Positions 33,201 through 44,711 are shown, counted from the stretch's first letter. The stretch: 63,291 bases of DNA from Triparma columacea (GCA_030267965.1 BRYA01000013.1:1725-65015), one strand, 5' to 3'. Made by a program: numbers and translations. The notes: a model not told the origin generated them from the letters alone.

Positions 33201-35199
33201 CGTGAATTCGGAGTCGAAGTCGACGATGTCATTCCTACTTGACTTTGTGTTTTCCTCCCGCAACGACTCGAAGTCCTTGACCCTCGTTACCAAGAGGAAG
33301 GAGGACTGGAAGGAGATCGGGGAGGAATTCGTTCCGCTTGAGGACGAGGCCGTCGAGATCCCTCACGTCGCTGAGAGGGTCGACGAGGCGGAGTCAAAGA
33401 TGGCCGCTACCCTTCGCTACGCTGCCATGGCCGCGGCGGTGGAGAAGGGGGGAGGGAGCCCCACGGATCCAGCACTTAAGCGCGGATTAAAAGCCTTGAA
33501 AGATCAAGCCATCCGTAACGTGAACAAATGCGGCACGGGTGACCGCACGCAAAAGTCGATCTGGTTCAAGACTGACGAGCAGCTCGAGGAGGAGAAGAGG
33601 CTGAGGGAGCTTGAGCTCAACCCGATCAGGCTGTACGGCTGGCAGGGCGAGGCGAAGCTCTTTGGGTACCAAATCGACACGAAGAAAAAGTCCCACTCGG
33701 CCGCTGTGGTGAAGCAAAATGACGACGGGGGGTACTTTGTCCGGCTCAGGGATCCCAAGACTCGGGAGTGGCTCCAGGCAGACCTGGGCCCCGAGCTGCT
33801 CGAGAACTACACCAGGTGCTTCGCGAAGGAGGACCACCACTCTGGCTTGACATTTGCCATAATGGGAGACGATATGCGCGAGGGCATCTTCCAGCACGTC
33901 TGCGCCCGCCTCCAGATCGTCTCGTGGAGGGAGCACTACAGGGTGAACAAGGACGGGAACATGCTGCTTGTCCTCCCCCCTGACATTGACCTCAAGAAGG
34001 AGGAATCTGATGCCAAGAAGTACGCGCTCATGGACGCCGTGCAGAAGAGGAAGGAGAGGAAGAGGATGAAGGAGCGACAGAGAAGGAAAGAGGCGGAAAG
34101 GGACGGGATGGGGCTCCTTGAGAATGTTCTGAACGATGCTGTGGAGAAGGAAGAGGGGGTGAGCGACGTGAGCAGCGAGCTGAGCGACGTGAGCAGCGAG
34201 CACAATATTTACGGGGACGCGGACAGCAGCGTCAACAGCGATGCTGACGAGATGGACGAAGAAGAGGAAGTGTACATCACGGACGATGAAAGCTATGAGG
34301 ACGATGCTTTCAACTGTGACATTTGCGACAAGCGCATGCTCTCCAATGCCCCGGGAAGCACGAGGTACTTCTCAGACTCCCTCTTTGACTACGACCTGTG
34401 CCGCGAGTGCTGGCTGACCTTCCCGGCAAACGCATCCGAAGACGTACTCAAGAAGCTAAGCAGGTCAATGCAGTCCGTCTGGAGCTGCGCTAAGGTCACG
34501 GAGAATGGCAAGAGGGAACTCGTGGAGGGGCTTCTCAGGCCCCCGCCCGCGAGAACGGAGAACCTCGAGGGCTTGGAGGACTACATTGCGCAGCTGGCGA
34601 GGGAGCTAGAGACTGGTGAGAAGGCAGTGCCGAGGGAGGACGCTTGGGTCAAGCCTGGGTACGAGAGCGAAGAGATCGTCAGCAGCGAGGAGGAGGAGGA
34701 GGGGGAGGGGGAGGGGGAGGGTGGGGTGTCTATGCTGTTGGGGTTACTAAACGCTCAAGCTGACGCACAAGCGGACGGAATCAGTATGAGTGCCAGCCAA
34801 AAGCTTGAACTCGTCAAGATAGACACGCAGGGGGGAGGCGATGATGATAGTATCAGCAGCGCCGATTCAGACAACATGCTGGAGTCTGGAGTCCAAGCTA
34901 GGGCAAAGAAGGTGATTACAGGGTTAAACTCAATTGAAAAGATGCGGCTCATCAAGCATAGCACGACCAAGGGGTTGGATAGAGATGAGAGTAGTAGTAG
35001 TGAGGAGGACGAGAGTGCGGAGGACGAGAGTGAGGACGAGGACGAGGAAGAGGAAGATGAGGAAGAAGAAGAAGAAGAAGAAGAAGAAGAAGAAGACGAC
35101 GAGGCGGAGGAGGAAGAAGTGGAAGAAGAAAGCGAAGAAGAGACTGAGGAACAGAGGAAGGCACGGCGAAAAGAAAAACTTAAGAGGCGATCAGGATAA
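30223..35199 (+). CDS. Large unknown protein with repeated beta modules and a ZZ-like zinc site
   Basis: Exons 30223-30898, 31008-31654, 31753-35199 (phases 1 and 0); 1,589 aa. Not recognised. A loosely repeated module of paired strands appears at least five times (for example LVIRVYDPRTKKRMEC near 31520, LKFQVYHPAKQKMHN near 32490, KVFVVTGDNGLKFTA near 32835, YFVRLRDPKTREWLQ near 33740). Near 34314-34415 is a compact zinc site, CDICDKRML...DYDLCREC, like a ZZ finger that has lost its middle Cys pair. Flanking regions are Lys/Arg-rich and then very acidic; (GAAGAA)n at 35050-35095 encodes a Glu tract. The acidic, basic-rich tail suggests a nuclear protein. The true start may lie upstream of 30223, since the frame is open about 40 bp further. 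Confidence 0.8.
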
Positions 35200-35243
35200 G
35201 ATCACTGTTGTTGTATCATCAACTTTGCTTTGTTATCATAAAT

Positions 35244-36254
35244 TCATCCCATCGGCTCAATCAATTCAATCAAATCAGTCTGTCGATTAACTCTGCCGAC
35301 AACATGTCCCTTTTCTCCGTAGTATCCCTCCTTGTCAACCACGCTGCCGTTCATGCGGATTGTTAAACCCCAGATCCAACTAGCGTTTGTCAAAGTCACC
35401 AATCCGCCGGAAATTGCCTTCGCCAGCTCCACCACCGTGCCCTTTTCGTCGACGGCGACTCCCCAGTACTGCTTGTTGCCCCATCCGTTGTTTTCCATTC
35501 GAATGATGCTTCTCTCCAGGCCGACCTTGAGGAGCTCCTGTCTGTTGGCAGTCCGAAGATCCCCCTTGCCCCTCTTCTCCCCGTACTTGAATGAAAGTAC
35601 TTGCCCAGCGATGTCGTCCCCCGCGGCGATCAAAAACTTCATGACGGAGTCCTCCGACGTCGCCCTCATCGGCAGGTCAAGTCCAAGCCACCCCAGGAGG
35701 CTGTTCTTCTTCACTGAGTTGCAGAGCTTGAGCATGGTGATCAACGTGTAGTAGTTTTGTTTGTTCTCGTCCATCTGCTTGCGCCAGTGCAAGTACTGGG
35801 TGATCCCTGTCGTTGCGTTGTTCCTCCCAGAGTTTGTTTTCTTTCCCCTGGTGACAAAGTCGCATGCATCGGCCAGGACCTCGAGGGAGAGGCAGTATGC
35901 AAAGGCATTGGGGGCAACCTTAACGTCGGAACGGACCGTGACATGCCTGAGAGCGTACGAGCTGGCGGTAGCGAACCCGCCCACCTCCTCAACGTAGGGG
36001 AGATCGAGTCTCGCCAGATTTGCGCAGCTAAAAAAAGCGTGACCCTTCAGCTCCTTCACCGCAGGGTCATTCACAACTAGATGCACATGGGCAGTTACCA
36101 CGCTTGCCTTCTCATTCGTCCTCCCAATCTTGTCTACCCTCTCCCTGACTTTACTCCAGTCCCCTTCGAACTCCTCCTGAAAGTTATTTATCTCCAATTT
36201 GATTTCCTCAAGTGTGTGAGGTGTGTGAGGTGGATCAGTGGTTGGAAAATCCAT
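35244..36254 (-). CDS. Small leucine-rich-repeat (BspA/LRR_5-type) protein
   Basis: Single exon, 336 aa. After an acidic N-terminus (residues 1-50) come three to four degenerate BspA-type leucine-rich repeats at about 65-135 (VKELKGHAFFSC, ALRHVTVRSD, VAPNAFAYC). These follow the 'AFxxCxxLxxLxLP' pattern of the LRR_5 family. The remaining 190 residues are helical then beta-rich, and I do not recognise them. It differs from the long, regular LRR gene at 58457 in having few, divergent repeats. No signal peptide. It is tail to tail with the large ZZ-like gene, with only about 45 bp between stop codons. Confidence 0.75.
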   Translation of the reverse strand: MDFPTTDPPHTPHTLEEIKLEINNFQEEFEGDWSKVRERVDKIGRTNEKASVVTAHVHLVVNDPAVKELKGHAFFSCANLARLDLPYVEEVGGFATASSYALRHVTVRSDVKVAPNAFAYCLSLEVLADACDFVTRGKKTNSGRNNATTGITQYLHWRKQMDENKQNYYTLITMLKLCNSVKKNSLLGWLGLDLPMRATSEDSVMKFLIAAGDDIAGQVLSFKYGEKRGKGDLRTANRQELLKVGLERSIIRMENNGWGNKQYWGVAVDEKGTVVELAKAISGGLVTLTNASWIWGLTIRMNGSVVDKEGYYGEKGHVVGRVNRQTDLIELIEPMG

Positions 36255-36878
36255 TTTATACTAAGTAGTGGGAGTGGAAAGCGTCAAGAGTGCGTTGGTG
36301 CAAAGATTCTCTGACCAGCTCGACTCCGGGGACTGCACTATAAATCCAAAAGGTTGCTTTAAGGGAGAAAGAGGATTGAGAAGTGGTCGCAATCAAGATA
36401 ACGTCGTCGTCGTGTTATTTCGGAGGGGTTAAAAGAAGAGAAATAATGGTTTGAATTCGTTAACAGACTAAGAACCCAATGTGAGTTGAGTATGCGGAAT
36501 GGTTGTGAGAAGGAGAGAATCAAAGAAAAGACAATCTTTTTGGGAGAACAAATGAGCATTTATGGCTCTTCGTGAGAAAAAGATTGTTGCAGGGGGGTGT
36601 CCTTTCAGTCTACAAAGCTAGTAGATCATTTAAACCGGTATGAGGCGACGGGTGGACATTATATGCTGGCAAAAGACATTAAATATCCACGCATACAGGA
36701 CGATAACTCACGAATCTTTTTGTCATTTACTGGGCCTATCAACGTGTCGGTTGATCCGAGTATTTTTACGGGCCGAATCAACAGATAGATCAGACCAAGT
36801 GTGCAACCAAGAAACTGCTGGACTCCTCAAGTCTCAAGTCCAGCCCCAAAGATCGGTTCTATTTATTACCTCTCTCTG
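36255..36878. other. Long divergent upstream region, no gene seen
   Basis: 624 bp lie between the LRR gene and the first ATG of the multi-CNB gene. Short open frames exist on both strands (for example 36597-36788) but show none of the purine-rich coding bias of real genes here. It probably holds promoters and 5' leaders. Confidence 0.4.
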
Positions 36879-39800
36879 ATGAGTGGAAAGAGACGAGGGT
36901 CGCTTAGTGGGCAAGAGGAGGCGTATGCCCAGGCAGCCCAGTCTGTTGGATCCCCTTATCGTGGGTCCCACTCTCCTCCCTTGTCACCCTCAGAGCACCT
37001 CCCCACCAACTCCCATCGATCTGGGAGCCCTGAATCCCACCACTCTCCGCCACGGGAGTCTGATATAATCAGGATGTACGATCCTGAAAGAGGCGATGGA
37101 GGTGACTATGAGTACGAAAACGACTCCGAAAGTGCTGGTTCTGATGATGATGAGGAAGCTGGGGAAGCAAGGGTGGGGAAGCCTCTTCCTGACGTCATTA
37201 CGTGAGTACGATAGGTGTGTTAGTAGTGTTGTTGAACTTGTGTAACTAACCTTCTGCGCCCCTTATGTTCGCCCCCCTCCAAGGTCACTCCTCTCTCCCC
37301 TGGATCCTTCGTTCCTATGTTCCCACAAGAGCTGCGCTCAGCCCCACGACTCTCAGACGATCTTCTCCATCATGATGCACCTCCAACATTTCTCCTTCTT
37401 CAGGCAGTTTGATCCAGTGACTCGTGCTTTGCTTTGCCGGGAGATGGCCTTCGCCAGGGTACCCTCGGGCGGGAAGATGTCGTTCAATTATGACGAGCTT
37501 GACGCTTCGTCCTCAACGAAGCACGCGCTGTACTTCATTTTATCGGGAATGTGTCAGGTCGGTGTCGTGGGGGCTCAGTTTTCGGCAGGAGACACTTTAG
37601 GGTTTCGTGGGATTCCCAAGCTACACGAAGGGGGGGTCGGGGGCGAGGGAGCAGATGAGAAGGACACAGGGGTGGGGGGGGGGGGGAAGGGGGGGGAAGA
37701 CGGGGGGGCAAAAAAATTCACCAGGAGGTGAGGAAGGGGAGAGGGAAGGGAAGCGACGGGCGACAAAGTACATGCGCTGGTGCAAGGAGACAAGTGTCGT
37801 TTTCTCACTCAATTCCTCCTATCGCGTTTACTTTTATCCAACACAGGATGAGCATCTCTGGCGCTATGACCAACGGAGCCCTGGACGTGTACGTTGCTGA
37901 GGACGCGGTTTGCGCCAAAATTCCTTACTCCATCTGCGCACAACTCTTTCGGACTACACCGGATTGCAAGAAAATTGTCTGGGCTCCTGAGGTTTCGAGG
38001 GAAATCTTGAAGCTGCCCAACCCGCTCGATAGAAATGATCAAGAGTGTGCTGTCGTAATTGAGCTCATCCGGAGCGTTTCGTGGCTGAGGGATCAGTCCA
38101 ACGACCTCCAGAGGATGCTAGCTAAACAGCTCATGTACGCAAAGGTTTTGAGAGGGGATAGGTAAGGGAGGGGGGTAGGAGGGGCCATTGAGAGAAGTCG
38201 ATATTTTTTTTTTTTCGTGCATAGACGTTGCTAATCCCACAATCGCTCTGACTCTCTCGGCGCAGCCTGTGCTTCTTCAGCAACACAATTGCAAGCCCGA
38301 AGAATTGCGACTGGTTCGTCGTCGCCATTTCAGGGTCGCTTGGGGTCTTTTGTGAAAAGTCGAAGACGCAAAAGAGCTTCCTGACGGAAGAAGAAATTGC
38401 CAATTTTGGCAGTGAAGGGAATCAAGACGAAAGTGAAGATGAGGAGGAGGAGGGAGAGGGGGGGGGAGATGAGGCTTCCGTGGAGTTAAGCACCAAGAAC
38501 CTCTCCCAAGTTATCCATGCCGGACAGGCTTTCCCTCATGCAACAAGTTTGCCCTACGAGAGGGGCTGGTGGGGGTACCAACAAGTCGTTAAGCCCCGAA
38601 TAAGTAAGGTGCGTCGGCAAGTGAAGCAAGCCTTGAAAAGAGTTTAACGAAGTACTTAAAACTACAACTAAACTAACTTCCTCCTCCCCCTCGCTCATTG
38701 CAGAATGACGAGGACGGTTCAGCTGATGTTATGTGCAACTACTGCATCGGCGCCGTCTCACAAGAGGTCGAACTGCTGTACATGCCCAAAAAGACATTTC
38801 GCGAGATTGTCTACCCCTCGCAAGATCTTTCATTCAGCACGGAGAAGTGCAGATCCATCCTAAAACTTGCCCCTGGACAGCGAAAGAAGTCGGACCTCAA
38901 CTACCTCATTAGCCACGTCCTCTCCCCCCACGCATTCTTCCAGCAGATCCCTTACAGCGCGAGGACGAGAATTGCGAGGGGGTTGACGCTAGGTTTCATT
39001 GAGGAGGGAGAGGTGAGTGGCGAGGCATGAAAAGGATCGGATGAAATTTTTAAGTGCGGCTTGATCTGATGGCGCCTTCCTCACAACACACATGTCAACC
39101 CCCCCCCCGCCTATCGCAGCTTCTCGTTGATCTTGGGGAGCGCCTCTCGGCTGCCTACATATTGCTTAGCGGCTCGGCGAAAATTTGCGTTGAATCAAAA
39201 GATGGCGTCCAGAAATGGTCAGCAAACGGCTCCCCGACCTGCTCCCCAGCTATGACGCAAAACAGGGTGATAAACGCCTCCACCATTGCCAAGCTTTTGC
39301 CTGGGGACATTTTCGGAGTGGAGCTCATGGTTCACAAGAGTCCTAGCGAGATATTGCTCAAGGTTACGGAGCCAAGTGAGATGATCGTGCTCAAGGAATC
39401 TTGCTACAGGGACAGTTTGGGTTGGGGCGATTTGTGTAGTTTGGAAAGTTTGTCAGTGACGAATGATTTTGGATCGCTGATGAGACACGAAAGGTGAGAC
39501 CATGGCAGAGGCTTGGGCAAGGGGCGAGGAGCGAATGTTGGACAAGCTGGCGAAGATTCGTTCGTCTCTGTCTCACCCCTCTCTACCCTTCCCGCTTGCA
39601 GCTTCGCGGTTGTGAGGAAAGCACCTGCTGCGCTGCTGGAGAGACTCGAGGGATGCTTTGTAGTGAGAGAGGTAGGGCCGAGGAAGGCGCTGGGGAAGAC
39701 CAAGAATTTGTTCTCCTTGATACTCAAGGGGAGCGTGAGCTTGCACGTGAGGAAGGGCAGGAAGACGGAAGGCGGGGTAGGCTACAGCTTCACTCCCACT

Positions 39801-41590
39801 CCCGAGCAACACAAGAGGGCTCCTGGGAGGCAAGGGACCATGCTGAGCAAGGTGAATATCGAAGCAGACATTGAAAATAGGGCCAGCAGGACTTGGTGGA
39901 AAAAGAGAAGGGTGGAGGCTGCGGACAAAATAATCGAGGGGGGGTTCATGATTGGGAGCTACGCGGACAAGCTCATGGGAGTGGGGGTCGGTGGGTACTA
40001 CTGCTTCACGAGAACTACCACCATTCTCGTGGACTTTGACGTCATGAAGTTCAACCACTTTGAGACCTACGAGGGAAGGAGGAGGAGGCAGGCGTGCGAG
40101 AGGTTGGCAAGTCAGATCGTAGGGAGCAACGACATTAGTTTGGTTGACAGGTGAGATAAGCGAATGATGAGCGAGCGGAAAGGGTTTGGCTAGTGAGCTG
40201 GTGCGATCCTGCTCAAGATTTCTCGTCTTTCCCTCCTAATCCTTACCCTCTATTCCCTACACTAAACAAACGTCGCAGACTCGATGTCCTCACCTTCTTC
40301 GCCTTCAACCCCGTCCTCAAGGACTTTCCTCCGCAGCTCGTTTACAGGATGAACAGCTGCTGCCAGGTGGAGGACATCAAAGCTGGAAGCATCATCGAGT
40401 ATGAGACGGAGGACGACAAACTCCTCGTCGTGATCATCGGGGGCAAAGTCGAGTGCTGGGTTACCAACCAAGACGTTAGCGTAGTCGAGGAGGGAGAAGT
40501 AAAGCAAGTGCACGACATGAAGTACGTCTGCCTCGGGCTCCTGGGGGTAGGGGACTGGTTTGGCGACGAGGTGTGGCTTGAGGGAGAGATGAAAGGGAAA
40601 GTTCCGTACGAAATCAGGGCCCACAACGACGTCAAGGTGATAAAGATTAGCTTGAAGGGGGTGGAAGAAGCGAGGGGAAGGAAGGAGAGCTTGGAAAGGG
40701 TCGTGAAGGAGTTAGAGGCAAAGGAAGCGAGGGAAGAGGAAAGTGCGAGGAGGAAGAAGAAGAATGCAATGACCATGGAGATGATGAACTGGATCGGGGG
40801 AGAGGGAGGGGGGGGGGGGAGGGGGGGGGAGGACGAAGAGGAAGAGGAGGAGGGTACTTTTATGACGAGGTTGGAAAGGGGACGTGGGGGGGGTGGGGGG
40901 GATGGGGGGGGGGTGGGGGGGGGGGATGGGGATGGGGACAGCGAAGGGGGGCGATTCCGTGCTGGGCTAGGGGACATGTTAGGAATGGTTTCGCCCGTGA
41001 AGAAGATGAAGGAAAACACCGGAGTAGGGCTGACTGTCAAGCAGGAGAAGAAGGACAGTAGATTCAAAGAGGACCTGGTACCCCTCATCAGCAACATGAA
41101 GAGCAAGCGCGTTCAAGGATTCGGAGGAGGTGGAGAACCCGCCGACCACTCGTACCACAGACCGGGAAGAACCCTCAAAGTTCTCCTAGACGAAGCCGGA
41201 CTCTTCTACAACGAAGGCCTTAGCCATGATACCCTCCTGGAAGGATACTTCAAATCGAAAACCAACGACAGCAGCTCGTGCAACAGGAGCCCTAGTGACT
41301 TCAGCTTCACCAGCAGCATGATGGGTAGCCCGAGAGGGAGCAGCAGATACTCAAACTCCGTGACCAGCCAATTCAGCAGAGATGGGGCGGCGGCAATCAA
41401 GAAGAGCCTCTACAGCCAAATCGGACGAAAGCCACAGGTGCATGGAAAGGCCAGCAGCAGGATTGCGATGGAGGGGGGGGGGGGACTGACAAGCATCACT
41501 GAGAGTCCAAGAGTCTTCAAACCACTCAATCAGAGGCAACTACCGCTATCAGTCAGGCTTAGCATGTTGAAGGCGAGTGGGACAATTTGA
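36879..41590 (+). CDS. Multi-domain cyclic-nucleotide-binding-like (CNB) protein
   Basis: Eight exons: 36879-37201, 37284-37727, 37847-38161, 38266-38608, 38704-39012, 39120-39493, 39602-40150, 40279-41590; one frame of 1,322 aa. Four or five CNB (CAP-like) domains can be followed by their opening helix and 'LxxGxVxV' strands: FSFFRQFD...ALYFILSGMCQVGV (about 37390-37600), AAYILLSGSAKICV...LLPGDIFGVEL (39150-39330), LFSLILKGSVSLHV...IGSYADKL (39620-39970), and LLVVIIGGKVECWV...LGVGDWFGDEV (40279-40590). The phosphate-binding cassette lacks the canonical FGExAL...RxA, so cNMP binding is uncertain. The tail is Gly/Asp-rich then Ser-rich. Similar multi-CNB proteins exist in flagella and as PKA-like regulators; no kinase domain is present here. 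Confidence 0.85.
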
Positions 41591-41764
41591 AGGGGGGGGG
41601 GGGGGTGGATTGTGTATGTGTTAAAGATGTATGATGATTCTTTTGTTAACCACAGACTATTACAACAACATTCTCTACCATGTGACCCGCTTATGTATGA
41701 TGATTCTTTTGTTAACCACAGACTATTACAACAACATTCTCTACCATGTGACCCGCTTCTCCCT
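41591..41764. other. Short intergenic stretch with G-run and tandem duplication
   Basis: After the CNB stop come a 16-base G-run and then a perfect 66-bp tandem duplication (listed separately). Confidence 0.6.
41627..41758. repeat. Perfect 66-bp tandem duplication
   Basis: 41627-41692 and 41693-41758 are identical base for base, head to tail. The unit contains gttaaccacagactatta and ctaccatgtgacccgctt. Absence of any mismatch indicates a very recent duplication, or an assembly artefact. Confidence 0.95.
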
Positions 41765-42277
41765 CTATCTATGATTGTTCAGTCTCCGCCAAACGAAACA
41801 ATGCCAACGACGCATGACTATCTTGTGGGCAACCACCTGCGTTAACCTGTACAGTGTCCTCCGTAACCACGACCCCCCCTCGCCTACTATCGAGCTACGA
41901 TATCCCTCAACCTTCGATTCCAACCTCGACGCACCCCCCGTCTGAGATAAGTTGAATCGCAGGCAACCACCTGCCTCTCGAATTAGCAGCCCATCGGACA
42001 GTAGAGGGAAGGTGCATTGGACGTCGTCCGTGCTTGTATCGAGGATGGGAGGGGCAAATGTAAGGAGGGGGACACCGAGAAACGATATCGTACTGGAACC
42101 AGAGCAAGTGCATCTGAACAAACCAAAACTAGTTTCCTCTAGCCAAGCCGGGTATGACTGAAGCGTTTGTGATGCAACATTGGGGACTATTGGTGACGAT
42201 ATCGTTGGAGACGAGCTTTCAGAAGACGAAGAGAGCGCTGCAACATTAAACGAAGCCTTAAAGAACAAGAGTTTCAT
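41765..42277 (-). CDS. Hypothetical protein
   Basis: Single open frame; Met at 42277 (MKLLFFKASF) gives 170 aa, or 176 aa from 42295. Not recognised. A hydrophobic N-terminus followed by a Ser-rich run could be a weak organelle-targeting leader. The body contains scattered Cys and a C-terminal basic/aromatic helix (WLRRTLYRLTQVVAHKI, MRRWHCFVWRR). The open frame ends right at the 66-bp duplication. Coding bias is weaker than in its neighbours, so it could be spurious. Confidence 0.4.
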   Translation of the reverse strand: MKLLFFKASFNVAALSSSSESSSPTISSPIVPNVASQTLQSYPAWLEETSFGLFRCTCSGSSTISFLGVPLLTFAPPILDTSTDDVQCTFPLLSDGLLIREAGGCLRFNLSQTGGASRLESKVEGYRSSIVGEGGSWLRRTLYRLTQVVAHKIVMRRWHCFVWRRLNNHR

Positions 42278-42295
42278 GCTTTGTGTGTGAACCAA

Positions 42296-42723
42296 TTTGA
42301 GATTTTAAAATAATTTTTTTGGGCCCCTTCATTGCATATGTAAATTAATTTAAACTGAGAATTAGTTATCATATGATTATTATTATGTTATATAATTTTA
42401 TATGAAATCAAAATGCTATATGAGAAATTCAATTTTATTTAATACTTATATTTAACGTTGAAAATTTCGATTTTTATTTTAAAACATAATTTATCAATTA
42501 CTGATGCGATATTAAAGTTAGGGTTTAATAAATTCAATCTGAGATTTCAGAAAAAATGTGAAATAATTTTATTTTTTAGATAGCACTTCCATTCTCAAAT
42601 AATTTCGAATACCTTAAAATATGATTTAAATTTCAAAAAAAACAAATCAAGATGATTTGCAACTACTGGGACGACTCTAGAATAAATTTATGTCGATGCA
42701 CAGTCGAAATAGTGACGATTTCC
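42296..42723. other. AT-rich island upstream of the kinesin
   Basis: From about 42300 to 42650 the sequence drops to very low G+C (long runs of A and T, many TTTTAT/AATTT motifs), against a G+C-rich background. No open frame with coding character is seen. It separates the divergent hypothetical and kinesin genes. Confidence 0.7.
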
Positions 42724-44584
42724 ATGCCAAAATCGGGAGCTGCTTCTGGCAGTGATCCCCAACGGCCGGAAACTACTGTATACGTCAATATTCGGGTTCG
42801 TCCCATCCCTTCACTCTCCCAATCAAGCAAACTGCCAACCCTTGTTCCGACTTCCTCGGTTCCCTCAATAGAAACATCAACTGGATCTGCCATTGACATT
42901 GGAGGGAGACGATTCAACTACGGAGACTGCGTTATCATTGGAGGGAGACGATTCAACTACGGGGACTGCGTTATTACTGGTTCAGACCAGTCTCCGGCTA
43001 TGACCTCTCTATTGAGCCCTCTTGTTACGTCAATCAGGGGTGGATCTTCTAACTCCACCCTCCTTGCCTACGGGCAGACAGGATCTGGGAAAACCCACAC
43101 TCTCTTTGGCGCACCTGGAAGTTTGACGGTGACTAGCGTCGAGAGAGAGGGGGGGGGTAGAGTCAGGGGCTGGGGAGTAATCCCACTGGCAATGGTGGAG
43201 GCCCTTGAAATTGCCGGAAAAGCAGGCAAGGTCAGAGTTAGCGCGAAGGAGGTATACGGTAATAAAGTTTACGACCTTCTTGACGATCTTAAGCCCCTCT
43301 CCTTCAGCAGCGCGAAGGGTACGGGTCTAGGAGTTGGGAATGGCAGAGTTGCCACTCTTGATGGCTCTACCAGTTATGGCGGGACTCACCCGCCAGGTTG
43401 CCGATGCGGGGAATGCTGGAAGGCGAAAGAGAAGGCGAAGAAAGAAAGGATGGCGTTGCGAAACAGTGGGGCGTTCGGGCAAAGTAACAGCATTCGAAAG
43501 ATGAGCAAAACTGGAAACGAAGTTGAGTTCCGCAGTATAGGGGAAAAATTACTTACCATCACGAGTCTTCAGGAGGTTGTGTCTCTTTGTAGCATAGTCG
43601 AGGCCACCCGTTCTGCGAAGGCGCACCTGCTCAACGACAGGAGCTCGAGAAGTCATTGCGTCGTCACAATTAACTTGACTTTACAAGCTGGGAGCGGTCG
43701 AGGGGTTAGACACCAGTCACTGACTCTCTGCGACCTTGCGGGAAGTGAGAGAATTAAGATTAGCGGAAGCTCTGGAGTTGCGGCCAAGGAGGCTGCGAGC
43801 ATCAATGGGAGCTTGACTGTGCTGGGACGTGTCGTTAACGCAAAAAGGTCGGGGGCCCAGATGGTCCCTTACCGCGATAGTGCGCTGACGATGATTCTGA
43901 AGGGGAGCTTCGAGGGGGGAGGTGTCGGGGTTGTCATTTGTTTGAGGGACGGGGTAGAGCATACGGAGGAAAGCATCTGCAGTGCAAAGTTTGGGGAGAG
44001 GATGGCGGGGGTCAGGTGAGGCTGAGCGAGGAGCAAAGTGACGAGCTAATAACACACCAGCGATGGCTGATAAAATGCCCTAACCCTCGCCTCAATTCTC
44101 ACTCATCACCCTAAACCCTTTCGTGATTTGCATCGCTCATCGCAGGACTAGAAATGTTAGCGCGAGGGTAGTGAACGGGGAAGAGGGAAACCATCAGGCG
44201 GAGATGCTTCGTCTGAGGCTGAAGAAGGAGAATGTCGAGCTGGTGGCAATGATTGAGAATGGAGGGGGAGGTTCTGTGTTTGGTAGCAAGATGGAAGTCA
44301 AGGGATACAAGGACAACCTTATGAAGAGGGAAAGGGCGGCAAAGAGGAGAACCGCAATGAAGGTTGCGCTGGCAGAGGCCAAGGCATTGGGGGGAGAGGA
44401 GGTGATGGAGGCTGCAAAGTTGGTTGTAGACAAAGCCAATTTAGACTACGAGATTATGGACGGGCTGGTGAAGAGACAGGAGAGCATTAAGGGGTTCGTG
44501 ACTAAAGAAAGTAGAGCCGTCGAAGAGAAGAGAGCCCGGATAAGAGACTTCGAGCAACAGTTGCTCCTCGTTACTATCGATTAA
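42724..44584 (+). CDS. Divergent kinesin-like motor protein
   Basis: Two exons, 42724-44015 and 44146-44584 (AG|G junction); 576 aa from MPKSGAAS. An upstream in-frame ATG exists at 42652 but lies in AT-rich, non-coding-like sequence. Motor landmarks are clear: RVRPIP (strand 1), AYGQTGSGKTHTLFG (P-loop), NDRSSRSHCVV (switch I), LCDLAGSER (switch II), and VPYRDSALTMILKGSF. Insertions include a Cys-containing loop (HPPGCRCGECWKAKEK, about 43387-43435), and a 39-bp tandem duplication lies before the P-loop. After the motor comes a short basic coiled coil. The tail is too short for assignment to a kinesin family with confidence. Microtubule-based transport or flagellar roles are possible. Confidence 0.85.
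42898..42975 (+). repeat. 39-bp in-frame tandem duplication inside kinesin
   Basis: 42898-42936 and 42937-42975 are nearly identical copies encoding IGGRRFNYGDCVI twice in a row. Only two silent changes (cggaga/cgggga; atc/att) separate them. Confidence 0.9.
44016..44145 (+). other. Introner-like kinesin intron
   Basis: A 130-bp GT-AG intron. It shares gacgagctaa plus acacacc and cgatg with the intron at 21917-22030. Its left end (tgagcgaggagcaaagtgacg) is loosely complementary to its right end (cgtgatttgcatcgctca). It may belong to the same intron family. Confidence 0.35.
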
Positions 44585-44711
44585 AAACAAAGCATTTAAA
44601 CTGTCTTCCTTTTACTCTGGCTGTTAACTTCGCTATGAAATTACCTCTCCTCTAGCATAGACACCCATATCTACATATCTATCTCCGTTTACGGAATATC
44701 CTGTACAAACT

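Noticed and set aside
36597..36788. Small plus-strand frame before the CNB gene
   Set aside because: No coding bias, no family features, no splice link to the downstream gene that I could justify.
42652..42723. Earlier kinesin start codon
   Set aside because: The extra 24 residues lie in AT-rich sequence with non-coding character; MPKSGAAS at 42724 fits better.
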